DNA of 39,256 nt from positions 1-39,256 of the IMG/VR virus record IMGVR_UViG_3300025282_000092. One strand, given 5' to 3'. Source of the stretch: a virus. A program made the position numbers and the translations under genes. A model generated the notes under the pieces. That model saw only the letters and a program-made list of their open reading frames with translations. It had not been told where the DNA came from and searched no databases. How positions within the stretch are numbered: the first letter of the stretch is position 1; each line of letters starts with the position of its first letter. Below are positions 1 through 12,400 of the stretch, in pieces.

Positions 1-267
1 GTGCAAAATATTAGAAATGACCGCAGCGTAACAAACAATCTATTAACTGACTTGTTAATAGAAATGAAAAAAACTTCTGATTTAGATACTCACAAACAAT
101 TGGGCTTTATTGCTTCCAAATATGTTGAAACCCTCCAACGATCAAACGAACAATTAGTAAAGATTGCCGCACTTTTACAAAAAAGGGTTTCTAAAGAAGA
201 ATATGCTTCTCTTTCAAACGAAGATAAAGATGAATTATTTGATTTAATTCAAGGCAATAAAAAATGA
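1..267 (+). CDS. Small helical protein, unknown function, possibly 5'-truncated
   Basis: An open frame of 88 codons begins with GTG at the first base of the window, so neither the true start nor a ribosome binding site can be judged. The protein is predicted mostly helical and charged, with Leu/Ile heptad-like spacing around residues 14-60 and an acidic stretch near residues 65-83. It has no Cys, signal peptide or membrane segment. Its TGA stop overlaps the ATG of the next gene (ATGA), which implies translational coupling to the hub-like gene. It is the only full-length gene here that clearly ends in TGA. A small baseplate or tail assembly factor would fit the position, but I do not recognise the family. 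Confidence 0.6.
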   Translation: MQNIRNDRSVTNNLLTDLLIEMKKTSDLDTHKQLGFIASKYVETLQRSNEQLVKIAALLQKRVSKEEYASLSNEDKDELFDLIQGNKK

Positions 268-2366
268 GTGATTTAGGAAATCAATTTCCCGATGCCGAAT
301 TAGTCGACCTGGATAATCTCCCAGACCTGTATACCTCCGTTATTAAGATAAATGCTGATAAATTTAGAAACAAATACGATCTTACTAAGTTTAATGGATA
401 TGAAGCGATTGTATATGGCATTGACAATGCTCATGCACATGAATATTTAACTGATGATGATTCGATAAGAATGAGATCTTATCCCGGTTTTATTTCAGGA
501 AAGTTTAAAATTTATGCTTATGTCGAAGACATTATGTCGATGATTCCAAAACCACATGGTTTTATGAGAAATTTCCCTTCAGGAGAAAGTGGTGGTATAC
601 AAGATACCCTCTTGGGAGAACAGGTTCGTATGTTGCCTCGGTTTTATGTAAGAGAAGATATGTCACCACCATCATTGGGAGATAGGGTATGGGTTGATTG
701 GCGTATAAAGCCAAGCAATGATACATCACAGTGGAAGGAACCCATATACTTAGGTCAGATCGCCCAAAGTCGACCACACAAGGTAGATATAGAAACTCCT
801 TCAGAAGGCGCCCAACAGGCATATATGAAAGTGGCCCAAGGCAAAATTCGAAAGTCTAGTCCTATACTCGATGAGAATCTTTATAATAATCCTCCTCCTG
901 GTTATCCCAATATAGCGATGGAAGGTGTTCTAGAAGCTTCGGGTTTAGTGCACATGATAAAAGAAATATACATAAATAAAGAAATAGATTATTCGAAAGT
1001 AAAAAAATATAATATTATACCTGGATCTAAGAAAATTGAAGATATATCCCCGGAAGCGCTAGCTAATGGCAAATACATTCAGCATCATCCAAAAAATAAA
1101 GTTTTCCTTTTACCAGACAATGTTACAATTAAGCAAAGAAAAGCAACAAAACTTTTTATAATAAGAGAAACAGGAAAAAATTATATAGAAACATATAAAA
1201 ATATTTATTCTAGCCCAACAATGCATTATAATATTGCAATGAATTCTGTTTTTGATGGCGCCCACAAAGGTTTGGAGCAAAAATCTGTAATAAATAAAGA
1301 TAGACTTTGTACTATTAGAGTTAATGTGCCATATGGTTTAGTTATTAATGAAAAAGATGAATTTTCTGCTAATTCTGTTGGTTGTATGATCTCCTCTCCA
1401 TTCGATGGCAAACATTTTTTTGGCACTGAAGCACTATGGGATAGAAGCAAAACAGTAAAACAAATTAACGAGAGCGATAAATTTAAAAATTTTAAATCCA
1501 AACTCAACACATGGGTTACAGAAAAAAAACTACCAGATGGCTCGGATCCATTTATTCTTGGACCATATGGTTTACCGGGTCTTCGAACAGGAAAAATGGC
1601 TGATCAAAACTCTTCTGTTCTATCATTATCTAATAGTCACTATTGGTCTGGTAGATTAACTTGGACCTCTACGGGACATTATTTTTTGCCCACTTTGGAT
1701 CAAGTTGATGCTTTATATGAGTTGCTGACTAGTCTTTTCGAGAGTCCACCAAGAACAAATTATTCTTGGGGATTTAAAAAGCCCACAAAACATAAAAATT
1801 TATTAACCTGGAATTTCCCAGCATCAGGGGGTGGTTCTCCGTTACTTTCAATGAATCATTTCATAAATACACAAAAATATTATACTGAGACCGACCCAGC
1901 TTTTCCATGGGGTCAAGTTGGGCCACTTTTATATGAAAAACGAAATAAGCCTATTCACTTGTGGGAAGAAGGATTAAAACAAAAAGGACCAAAGGCTATA
2001 TATGGAATAGTTTCTTATTCTAGATGGGGGACCGATAGTAGCCCATTTATAGAGTACTATATTTTAAGTCGAACATTAGGCTTAGGACACATGGAATCAT
2101 GGTATGTTTCTTTAGCTGTGGCTGCAGAAACATATCCTAAAATACAACAAGGAAAGGGCCTAGGCCCAACAATAATACCTGCTTTCGGAGATATTGCTCT
2201 AAATAAATATCTTGAAATAGGACAAAAAATGTGGTTCAAAGCGCTAAGGTATTTACAAGATAAAAAAGCGCTCACACCAGAAGAAAAAGCTAAAGAGACT
2301 ATACCTCCTGCACAGAGTCTTGATAGCCCTGATGATTATAATATTGGTCCTCGTTGTGAATATTAG
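264..2366 (+). CDS. Putative baseplate hub protein: OB-fold-like region plus degenerate amidase-like domain
   Basis: 700 residues, starting at an ATG that overlaps the previous stop. Residues ~80-165 (KIYAYVEDI, then VRMLPRFYVRED, then SLGDRVWVDWR and PIYLGQI) resemble the OB-fold of gp5-like hub proteins of marine myophages, where 'GD-V-V-V-DF' is followed by an '-IYLG' strand. Residues ~290-555 follow the order of an amidase_2 (AmpD/T7 lysozyme) fold: strand TKLFII, PTMHYNIA, NSVGCMIS, helix DQVDALYELLTSLF, and NH...TDPAFPW. The expected first zinc His falls at Arg301 and the catalytic Glu at Met375, while His532 and Asp544 could still match ligands. I infer a structural hub with an inactive cell-wall domain, analogous in layout to T4 gp5 (OB-fold plus lysozyme). 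The family assignment is by eye. The C-terminal ~140 residues are unassigned. Confidence 0.5.
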   Translation: MSDLGNQFPDAELVDLDNLPDLYTSVIKINADKFRNKYDLTKFNGYEAIVYGIDNAHAHEYLTDDDSIRMRSYPGFISGKFKIYAYVEDIMSMIPKPHGFMRNFPSGESGGIQDTLLGEQVRMLPRFYVREDMSPPSLGDRVWVDWRIKPSNDTSQWKEPIYLGQIAQSRPHKVDIETPSEGAQQAYMKVAQGKIRKSSPILDENLYNNPPPGYPNIAMEGVLEASGLVHMIKEIYINKEIDYSKVKKYNIIPGSKKIEDISPEALANGKYIQHHPKNKVFLLPDNVTIKQRKATKLFIIRETGKNYIETYKNIYSSPTMHYNIAMNSVFDGAHKGLEQKSVINKDRLCTIRVNVPYGLVINEKDEFSANSVGCMISSPFDGKHFFGTEALWDRSKTVKQINESDKFKNFKSKLNTWVTEKKLPDGSDPFILGPYGLPGLRTGKMADQNSSVLSLSNSHYWSGRLTWTSTGHYFLPTLDQVDALYELLTSLFESPPRTNYSWGFKKPTKHKNLLTWNFPASGGGSPLLSMNHFINTQKYYTETDPAFPWGQVGPLLYEKRNKPIHLWEEGLKQKGPKAIYGIVSYSRWGTDSSPFIEYYILSRTLGLGHMESWYVSLAVAAETYPKIQQGKGLGPTIIPAFGDIALNKYLEIGQKMWFKALRYLQDKKALTPEEKAKETIPPAQSLDSPDDYNIGPRCEY

Positions 2367-2368
2367 AG

Positions 2369-2374
2369 AAGGAG
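2369..2374 (+). promoter_or_regulatory. Ribosome binding site deciding a GTG start
   Basis: AAGGAG lies 6 nt before the GTG at 2381, directly after the TAG stop of the hub-like gene. It supports GTG, rather than a later ATG, as the start of the spike-like gene. Confidence 0.75.
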
Positions 2375-2380
2375 ATTGTT

Positions 2381-3412
2381 GTGGCTATTGACAGATCTAG
2401 AGAAAATGCTATCGCTAAGACTAGCGAATCAGCAAAAATAGACAAATTAGGAATTAATTGCGGAAATTTGCGAGAGCCAATAGCTCAATTTGCTAAAGCA
2501 GATTGTGAAAAAATTACATCTGGTAAAAATAATTCTTATATTGTTTTAGGCAGAGATCGACCTTCATCAAAACACTCAGGATATGGGGGTGCAGGTGCGC
2601 CACAATGCGGAATGATTGATCTTGTTGCAGGTAGAATGAGTTGTAAAGAGGGCCCACAAGAAACATTTACTAGTACAGATGATACAGCTGAGCCAGTATT
2701 AGTTGATCCAATGTTTGTTCCATATCGGCCATTATTACAGGGTCTATCGAGTAACGAGGTAGCTGTTGAATGGGCGTCTGATGCTGCTAGAGTGTATATT
2801 TGTCAAATGACCGATGTCGACGATAATTTTAATTTACCTGAAGGAAGAGTTGGAACCAGTTGGAACAAATCAGCTGTTGCTGTTAAGGCAGATGCTATAA
2901 GAATTATTGGAAACGAAGGAATTAAAATTTGTACAAACATAGATGGCACTAATTCTTCTGGTTATCTTACAACAAAAAGTGGTATCGATTTAATCGCGAA
3001 TGGAGAAGCTAGCACAGACAACGCAGAACTTATTAAACATGGTAAAAAAACATTATTAGGAAAGGGTGCATCTTTGCAACCTTTAGTTAAGGGCGATAAT
3101 TTAAGAGCATGCTTGGATGAAATTGTGGAAGAATTAATAAAATTACAAAGCACAATGCAAGGATTTATCACCGATGTAATAACAGCAAACGTACTAATCG
3201 GAATGCATATGCATCCTCCGCCGATACCATATATTCCAGTTTTGACTGACGCGGATCTCATGAACGCTACAACGGATATTAATAATACGCTTGCTACAAA
3301 AAGCTTAGCTTCTGTTAAAGGGCATTCTAAAAATTTTGATAATATAAAAAATAAATTTTTAGCAAAAACCGGAAAATGTTTCATTAATAGTGAATATAAT
3401 AACACGAATTAG
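2381..3412 (+). CDS. Putative baseplate spike-like structural protein, Cys-rich, with HMH motif
   Basis: 343 residues from a GTG start backed by AAGGAG. Residues ~165-245 (AVAVKADAIRIIGNEGIKI, then LQPLVKGDNLRACLDEIV) resemble the C-terminal part of gp5/spike-type proteins, in which a short beta-structure is followed by 'PLV-G--L---L' and a helix ending in an H-x-H. Here HMH lies at residues 276-278, followed by a proline run. In known membrane-piercing spikes, H-x-H motifs can bind iron at the tip; metal binding here is inference only. Eight cysteines (27, 42, 76, 88, 141, 184, 244, 333) are unusual for a phage structural protein. The position just after the hub-like gene and before the baseplate genes fits a spike or hub component. 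Alternatives are a tail-fibre base or another trimeric baseplate part. Confidence 0.5.
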   Translation: MAIDRSRENAIAKTSESAKIDKLGINCGNLREPIAQFAKADCEKITSGKNNSYIVLGRDRPSSKHSGYGGAGAPQCGMIDLVAGRMSCKEGPQETFTSTDDTAEPVLVDPMFVPYRPLLQGLSSNEVAVEWASDAARVYICQMTDVDDNFNLPEGRVGTSWNKSAVAVKADAIRIIGNEGIKICTNIDGTNSSGYLTTKSGIDLIANGEASTDNAELIKHGKKTLLGKGASLQPLVKGDNLRACLDEIVEELIKLQSTMQGFITDVITANVLIGMHMHPPPIPYIPVLTDADLMNATTDINNTLATKSLASVKGHSKNFDNIKNKFLAKTGKCFINSEYNNTN

Positions 3413-3420
3413 GATAAACT

Positions 3421-6400
3421 ATGGCACTATACCTCAAAGAGAAGCTTGATATAATACAAAAAATTAGGGACAAATGGGAATCAGATAAAGATATATGGGA
3501 CTCAGGACTTCTTGGGACCCAGATCACAGATATAGAAGTCCCCCTCGACCCCGGCGCCGAGTTTAGACCAGGGTTCCCTAGACAAGTGACGGATTCCAAC
3601 AGCTTTATTTACCAAGTGACAGAAAACAACATTTCTATGGCTAGCATAACACCATTAAGTGTTGACTCTGCAAATTCTGATCCAACTGGTGAAACTGATA
3701 GCAAAAAATCAGAAGTCCAACTCTGGTATTATTATAAATTTGATTGGAGAGGCTATCAAAATATAGTGGGGGATGATGTAGAAGATTATGATTTTAATGG
3801 AGTGCTTACAGATTATTTTAAAAAATTAGCACTAGCTTCAATACCATATGCAGTACGCTTGTGGGGTAAAAAATTTAAACCAGATGTTAATCAAGAAGAA
3901 TGGTATAATAAATATGTACAATTTGGAGATTTTGACGTCAAATCCAGAGTAGACCCTTCCACTGATCTTAAAGATAAAGAACACTTAAGTCAAGTTAATC
4001 CTGGTCTTACATTTTTATTTGGAATGGCACAGAAAGGTTTTAGTGAACTTATTGACGATGATACTGTTGAAATTGATATGGCAGATCTCGCACCAGAAAA
4101 CGCTATTATTGTAAGACTTGACTCAATCGATAAAGAATTTAATAAAATAGCCAGGACATTGAAAATATATCACGGGATTAGAAAAGAAATGGAAACTCCA
4201 TTTGATATTGAACCAATCGAATGTGATTTCGAAAAAGAAGCTGATCTGATAAAAGAGGTTGGATCAGCAGTAAAGAAATTATTAAAAGATTCGGCCGAAA
4301 AAGGCGGCGGAGTATCAAGTGGAGTACTTGGAGACCAACCAGAACATAAGACCTCTTCTCAACTCGAAGCCTTCTTCAAATATCCAGAACTATGGAATGA
4401 TCCTAAAAATATTATTGAAATTGGCATAACAAATAAGTGGGAAGTTGCTTATGTGAGAGAATATGCCCCTGTAGGTACTTTTAGAAAAAATTTAAGCACT
4501 GCTTCCGGCTGGGATGCTGTAGAAACGCTAGGAAAGATTCAACAAGCTAGAATTATTGGAGGAGGATATAGTAAATCACAAAAACAAATGTTTGCTTCTT
4601 TTAAACAACAAGAGGGTGTACGAGATCCAAGAACTGTCGCATTTGTTTCTAGAATGCACGGAAGCAATGGTTTTAATGATGGTCTTAAAACAGAATATAA
4701 TTCAAATCCCCAAACAGGAATTCCTAACCAGCCAATATTGGATTTTATTAAAAAAGTAATATTACCTGATGGATCGACTGTTTCGTGGAAATCAGAGGAC
4801 CCAAAAGCCTGGCAAAAAGCAACAGAAGTTTATCTAAAAAAACATGGAGGCTCTGTTGCTACTCCTAGACAAAGAGCACAAGCTGGTGCCAGATTAAATA
4901 ATCCTAGTTGGGCAGCACAATATGAACAATATAGTAAAAATTGGATTATTAACAAAACAGATCAGTTTTTTGCTAGTTTACCACAAACAAAAGAAAGATT
5001 AAGGATTAACGAAGGTTCACCATATATTCTAGATGCACTTTATACTGACGTTTTAAGTCGAGCAGATGTAAAAAGATTAACAGCAGAAGTAATAAAATGT
5101 TGGCTAGATCCCAATTCATGGCTTGAGCTTGCTTGTAGATATGCAATGAAAGAATTAGGAGTTGATGCCTGGTTTGAACAAATGCAAAAAGATGGCACAA
5201 TGGATAAACTAAAACAAAGTGCCGAAATAGGAAATCAAATCAGCGATTCATTTAATACTATAGCAAGCGAAAAAAGAGTGACCCAAGCTACTTTTGACCG
5301 GCTTGATACAGAAAGAAATAAATATAACAATCAAGGTTTAGAACTATTAACTAAAAGAAAAGCCATAGAAGCAGACCTTAATGTGGCCACAGATTCTGAA
5401 GACAAGAAAAGATTAAGGCAAGAAATAGAATCTATCAATTTTGAATTAAAAGTAGCAGTAGGCAGAAGACGACAAGTTGAAATGGACTCAGGAATAGCAA
5501 GCGTTAATAGGGCAACTGGAGCATGGGTACCAATGACCCCTGAAGGCGCCTCAAGGGCCGCAAAATCGGCCCAAAATATTTCAAACGCAATAATGGATAT
5601 ATCTGATCCAAATTTTAAAAAAGAACTTTGTGCAAACATAATAAGTTATAGTTTAAAAGCAGCACAGATGCTTTATGATTTGTACAGAGTCACGGCGGAA
5701 TACTTTAAAGATGACCCCAATAAAGAAGATGGAAACGACTCTCTAAAACAAGAAAATAGACCTAAAGCTCAAACTGACGATATTGGACTGTATTTTGTAG
5801 AGGCGGTTCGCGCAATTGCGGCGCAAGCTTTGGCAACTACAGTGCTCTTTTTTGTTAGAAAGCTTTTAACTGAATTGGTCGAGGCGTGCCAAAAGCTTAA
5901 GAGCAGTCTATGGGACGATATTAATAAAGAGGATTCAAGAAAAAATGATAAAATTCCTGGGAAGGCTCGGTATAATGATCTACTAGCACAAACTCCATCG
6001 AAAGCTGCACGCGATTTAACAGCAAAGCTGTCTGGCTTCATTGATATAGCTGATGAAGATATTACTACCGATCTTCTTGGTTTAATGGAAGATTTAGAAT
6101 TATTATTGTCTCAACTAGAGATATGCGCTTTAAGCAGAGGCACTGCTACAGTTGAAGTTTTAACAATTATTAAGAACTTGCTACAAATAAGATATAACAA
6201 GCTTTATTTAAATTTGAAAGGCGAAGATAAATCTCTTTCGTTTGCAAGAATTAAAAGCTTTTTTATTAATTTTGAACCTTTGATAAAAACAGAATATTGC
6301 GAGGAGTTACAAAAATCTGATAAACCGTTACAAATTTATCAAGAGTGTCCTCCCTATATTCAAACTTTATGTGGAGATTTATTAATTGGGCATTGTACAA

Positions 6401-9400
6401 ATGAGCAAATTGATAATATTTGCAAAAGAGCTAAAATTGATAGGCTGGACGCTCTTCTTGATTTAATTGATATTGCATATAACCCTGAACGTACAAATAT
6501 ACCTGATCCAGCCGATCCTAGAAGTCCAAATGCAGTGCCACAGGATATGTATCCCAATAATATAATAAATGACATGTTGGCAGATCAAAATTTAAGACCA
6601 GCGGCTAGTGCATTCAAAAGTGAAATGTTTGCTTTTTCAAATAAATTATTTCACGAGGGTACTGCTGGCTTTCCAGCAGTAACAGATGACGATGCAGGAA
6701 AGGTTGCTAAAAGACATGCCAATGCTGCTGAAGGTCCCGATGGTGCTAAGCCATGGTCCGGAAGCCCGGGCGACGATACTGCGAATTTGGTGCAGCCACC
6801 TAAAGAAAAAACGCTATTAAAGCCAATACAGAATTCTTTAATCAGCCCACTTAAATGGGAGCCCGAACCCGGCACTACTAGTCTCAGTAGTTTTAACTTA
6901 CCGCAATCCTTTACCGCAGGCTGGTGGATAAATTGGCAATTAGTTGGTGATGAAACTTCGCAAATTATAAGATTAGGCCGCTTTGGCGACAATCCGAAAT
7001 GGATAAAAGGGCAGCTTACATATCCGATGAGAGAGGGAAAGGTAACTTTTTTACCTGTAGCAAGATTTGATTCATTTTTGAATATTTATGGGACTACCGC
7101 TCCAAAAGTAAAAAATGGAATTTTAGAATTGACTTCTTTTAAAGATAATTCTGGGTGGGCTCAAGGCCCACTTGATGATCATTTTGAAGATTTATTTAGT
7201 TCTTTATCCGCAGAAGAATTTTACGATAAAGTGAATAGTATGTGGCCAGAGTGGTCAGGAAACAGTAATAGTTCTCTTGAGGGATCTGAAAAAGGATTAA
7301 AATTTATTTTTAATTTATTAGTAAAAAACATTGGAAATAGAATTTTTTCTAAAGTATACGAATCTATACTTTTCACACCAGAAGGCAAAGAGACACTTGA
7401 ATCATTTTTTAATAATTTTTTCCCACAATTAGCATTTAATGCAGATCAGAGTTGCGATGTAAAAGAAGTTTCTTTGTTGAAGGTTAATAGTGTAAAAAAA
7501 TATATACAGGATAGGAATAATGATTTAGAAAAAGAACTACATCAGCCAAATTTGAACGAGGAAACCCCAAATTTAGCCAGAGCACAAGCTGAAGGGGCTG
7601 TCATGACATTAATGAGAGTATATGCTTTTGAAACTGCTCTTCGTTTGTTACCCATGCTTCCTATTATAAGAATTAAAGATATGTTAACTTCTGAAATAAT
7701 AATAAATGTTTTATTAGAACACATATTATATGAACTGGCAATGCTAGATTATAAAAAAGTACGTAAAACCTTGTCAAGTAAAAATGCCAAAGACCTTAGA
7801 AACACTAAACCAGTAAAAGGCAATCAGCTTGATCCAAGCGGAGGAAGATTAGAATATACTCAATCTCCTTCAGGCGAAGGAAGATTTGTAGAAGAACCTC
7901 CATGCCCAGCAACTGCCGCAGAAAATGGTAAAGCTTTTGAACCAAAATTTCAGGCACATGTAGTTTATTATGCAAATAATATAATGAAGGGCAGGGTAGC
8001 TAAAAAAGTAGAAGAAGGAGAAGTTTTATTTGATCCGATAACAAAAGAAGAATATACACACTCTGTAGATTATAGCACTGGCATGCCCATAGACATCAAT
8101 CCATATAGTTTAAGTGGCATTTCTTATTTATTAAAAGAACAAATGGCCGAGATCTCTGATTTTCTTGAAAGAGAATTCAATTTCCAGAAAATACCTTTGT
8201 CTAGTGGCGGCACAACAGAAGTAGATATAAAAAGTTTTGAACACTTTTTTCTAGAATCTTTTTTATATAAAGATATGCTAGCCAAAGATAATGCACTTGG
8301 TGGTCACATTGTACACAACGAGGGTTTGGCTATAGGCGACATTCCATGGCAAAGCACACAGCCCATGGCCAAACAAATGCTTGGACCAAAATCCGATTTT
8401 TTTGATTTAATGCCTTCGATTAATAATTTAAGTGACAACTGGCCCACCGAATGGAATATATCATATCCAGAATATATTAAATCTATTTTTGATGACTATA
8501 GCGGTACCGATAAAGAAGATAAGGTATATAAAACCGATATATCGAAAGAACTTGATCAAGGAGGGTTGGAAAGTAACTTAAATTCTCATATAATAATGAA
8601 CCCGCGTTTTTATGAATTAGGGCTAGTTTCTTCGTATTGGCAAAATGAAGAAGTTGTTAATTTGATTGAGAAGGCCAAAGAACTTGCCAGTACAATTATT
8701 TATAATAGCGGCCAAAATATCAATGACGCTGGCGAATGGGTAGAAGTTGAGGTAGATGTTAATAACACACTCCATGTCGACGCGCTACAAAGTATTATAA
8801 ATAAGCTTAAAGAGTTAGGCGTAGTGATTACAGCACCTCCGGAGATTGTTGTTAAAGAAGGTAAGGAAGCTTCCAAATTTGCCTTCATTTATAACGCGGC
8901 TTGGATAACTCCACCGGGATTATCCGAGGAACTCAAGAACTTTTTACCCGAAGGGACTGCTCCACCTGCAGGACAAGTTTTATATGTTTTGACAAATTTT
9001 GCTCGTGAAGCGGGATTTGAAGAGGGTGGATTTATATTAGAACCTTATATCCGCGTTAAACAACATACACCTTTTGAAGAAACTGATTATTTTGAAGCTG
9101 ATCCACAAATTAAGCAAGCCCTAGCAGAAAAGGCATATAAAGACAAATTTGACGAGTATACTGACAATAAAACGTCGCTCCAAGATGCCATGATCTGGGA
9201 AAAGTGTAACGACGGAGGCGCCGGAGGCGCCACTAATGCAGAATACAATGCCTGCTCACAAGCAATAATAGATAATTGGCACTCTACCACACAAATCGCC
9301 GCTCAACAAGCTTATAACAATGTTGTCGACACTCCATTTAAGTTACAATTTGATAAACATTTAGGTGATTTTTGGAAGCCCAAAGGGGCTTATATTAATA

Positions 9401-12400
9401 TAGCCCATTGGTCAAACTCTATGTCTGGAAAAGGTTCAACTACATCGGAGTCTTTAGATCCACTTAAATTGAATTTAAATCCTGAAGGGGCAAAGCGACC
9501 TCACACTGATTGGTTTGATCAGTGGATGTATGGGCTAAGGCTAGTTTATGTTCTTCCACTAAAAACGAATACAACCGATAGCTTTTCAACGGATAATGAA
9601 CTTTATGAGATACCAAGAGATGAGGTTCTAACAGCATTCAATGATTATATTGGAGTTGAGCATATTAATGCGAATGATCCGTGGGATATTTTGAATAAAA
9701 AAGCTTATATTTTACATGAAAGAATTAATTTAGCGACTATTGGTCAAAATAAATTATATTATGAGTTGCTACAACAAAAGAAAATAGAAGAGCTACCGGA
9801 CCTGTCACGAGAAATGGTTTCAGGGCTAGTTGGTCCACCTATTTTTTCTGTGCCGATGTTAGAAGTTGAGGTACCTGTTGGTAGTGTTACATATGATGAA
9901 AAACTTTATGCAAAACAAATAGTTTACAGTGAGGCATATAATGATGCCATAGCCAATGGTAAATCTCCAGATGAAGCAGCAAATGAAGCAGAAATTGCCA
10001 GCAATGATTTTTTTGAAAAAATAAATTCTTCTGTTCCTCTAAACTATTTTACATTTCAAAACTGGAACAATCGAAGCGATTATCCCTTAGAACAGCTTTT
10101 ATGTGCAATGATGAAAAATAAAGAATTTGATTTTTTTACTAAAATTTTCCCGTTAGAAAATTATAAAGCTTTGCTTGGTTTATATTTGTTACTACAAACA
10201 TTTGAAATGAATGAATACCAAGGAGAATATTCTAGTCTTTTCGCGCAAACAAAGGGACAATTAAGACATATTTTTTATTCTAATACATTGGCACACGATC
10301 GTAATACCAATATACCAATAGACAAATCGGAAAATGTACAAGCACAACAAAATGAAGAGGCCCCAGAAGATTGGTGGGCCAATCTCGGAGAACTTTTACT
10401 TGGCACTCCTCCAAATTATGCTAAAATTTTTGCAATGACCCCGATCGGTGTACTAAAAGCAATGGTAACTGTTACTGACCCATCCTGGAAAAATGTTCCA
10501 TGGACGGTACCGGGGATTATTATGCATCTTTTACAGAATAAAGCAGGCGCATTATCTGGACCGTGGTTTTCTAGCGATCAGGACGCGAAACCCTCACAAA
10601 AAGCACTAGTCCCATGCCCAGAACAATTTAGTGCAAAATCTTCTATAGATTTTACCCAGGATGAATTAGACTTCATTGAAATGATGAAGTCTTATGGTCT
10701 TGGATTAGAAGATAGAAATTTTATTCTTTTGACTCCTTATAGACTTCCTACGATCTTAGAAGGCGGGAAGGCAATTAATGAGGAAAGCAATGTTGATTTC
10801 AGTCAAGATCATTATTTTAGTGAATCAGCTTTGTTTAAAGTATTATTATCTGCTTGGAAAAATAAAAAAAGCGAAGAGTTACAGAAAATAAGTGTTATTT
10901 TTAACAATCTAAGAGAATATTACGATGCATCCCTTGTTCTTTTTCAATCTTTTAATGACCATTCTAAAAATTATATGAATCATGCATATAAAGTCTACGA
11001 AGAATATTATAAACCAGCAGGCGCATGGATCGTAGGGACCGATTTTGAAGAGACTTTATTTATTAATTGCAATGAAATTGATGACCTCCGATATAATGGG
11101 TATAACGATGTTAACGATGTTTGTGCAAATAATTTTATGTTTGAAAAGGTAAAGCAACAAGTAAATGCTTTAGAGCTGTTATTTAATACAATATTGTCTC
11201 AAATAGAATTAAACCTTCCTCAGAATTCTTTAGAGCTTATGGGACCAACAGATATGGTTTTAATTGATGAAAGTGACGAGAAAGTACCATTATTAAGCAA
11301 TACTATTTCTCCTATAGATCAAGAAAAACTCTTCCCATATGGGACATCTTTAAATGAAGATCAGGTTATTGAACTTATTAACAATGAAGATTCGCTTAGC
11401 TATGCAATACCTAGTTATTTGATATCTGAAAAACAATTGGCATATAAAATATCTCATATTTTGACTAATTTAGTTGGGCATAATAAGAAACTATTTGAAT
11501 TTAAAGGTTCTGGTATCAACGCCGCGTGGCAGGGATTGGTGATGAGCCCCCTCACACATGAGAACTGGTCAACTGCTAAAAAAACAATTAATTTTAATTC
11601 TGTTGACGGCCACGATTTGAGAACTTTTTGGCTAATGGGGAACGATTGGGATGAGCTTATCAAAGGCCCGGGCAATGGCAAACCCATGTGGCATTTTCAA
11701 CTTGGTAGCGTACACCCAAATGCAAAGCCACATTCAGCAGATTTTATGATGAAACATCTTTTTAAAGCAGAGGAATATACCAATTACCCAACAAATAAAC
11801 TTAACAGCTTTGTTAATCTTTATAATCTTACTAAAGAATCCTTTAGTTACTCTAACAATTTAGTTGGTTTTCATCTTGATGCTTTGACTAAAGACCCAAC
11901 CCATAGCAATGATCTACTATTCTCTTATTATGATGATTTTGATAGTTATACAAAAGATAAAATGAACTACCCTACGGATAAAACTATACAAGATGTGATA
12001 CAACATACTCAAGAGGGCTATGAAATTTCATTTTACGATATGTATAATTTAGGCCACCATTTGGATATTGGTAAATATTGGACAGAATCATGGTTTAGCC
12101 CATTGGTTGTTAAAAATCGTAAAGATGTCCCCGAGGTTTATTTCGGTGGCGGCCCGGGCAAAAAACCTGGGTTCTACCTTGAGCTAGGTGAACATACGCC
12201 TGAATTTTATTGGGAGTTTGCTGATTTAGAACATGAGTATTTTTCCTATGCGGGGGATATTACTGACGATGCATTTCTCAAGTACCAGCCGGGTTATTCG
12301 AACGCTATCGACAAATCAGGCCTAGTTTTGGATCATGTTGCATGGTATTACCCAAAGCTAGCCGCTGTTATTGCTGAAATGATGTATAAATTATATAACA

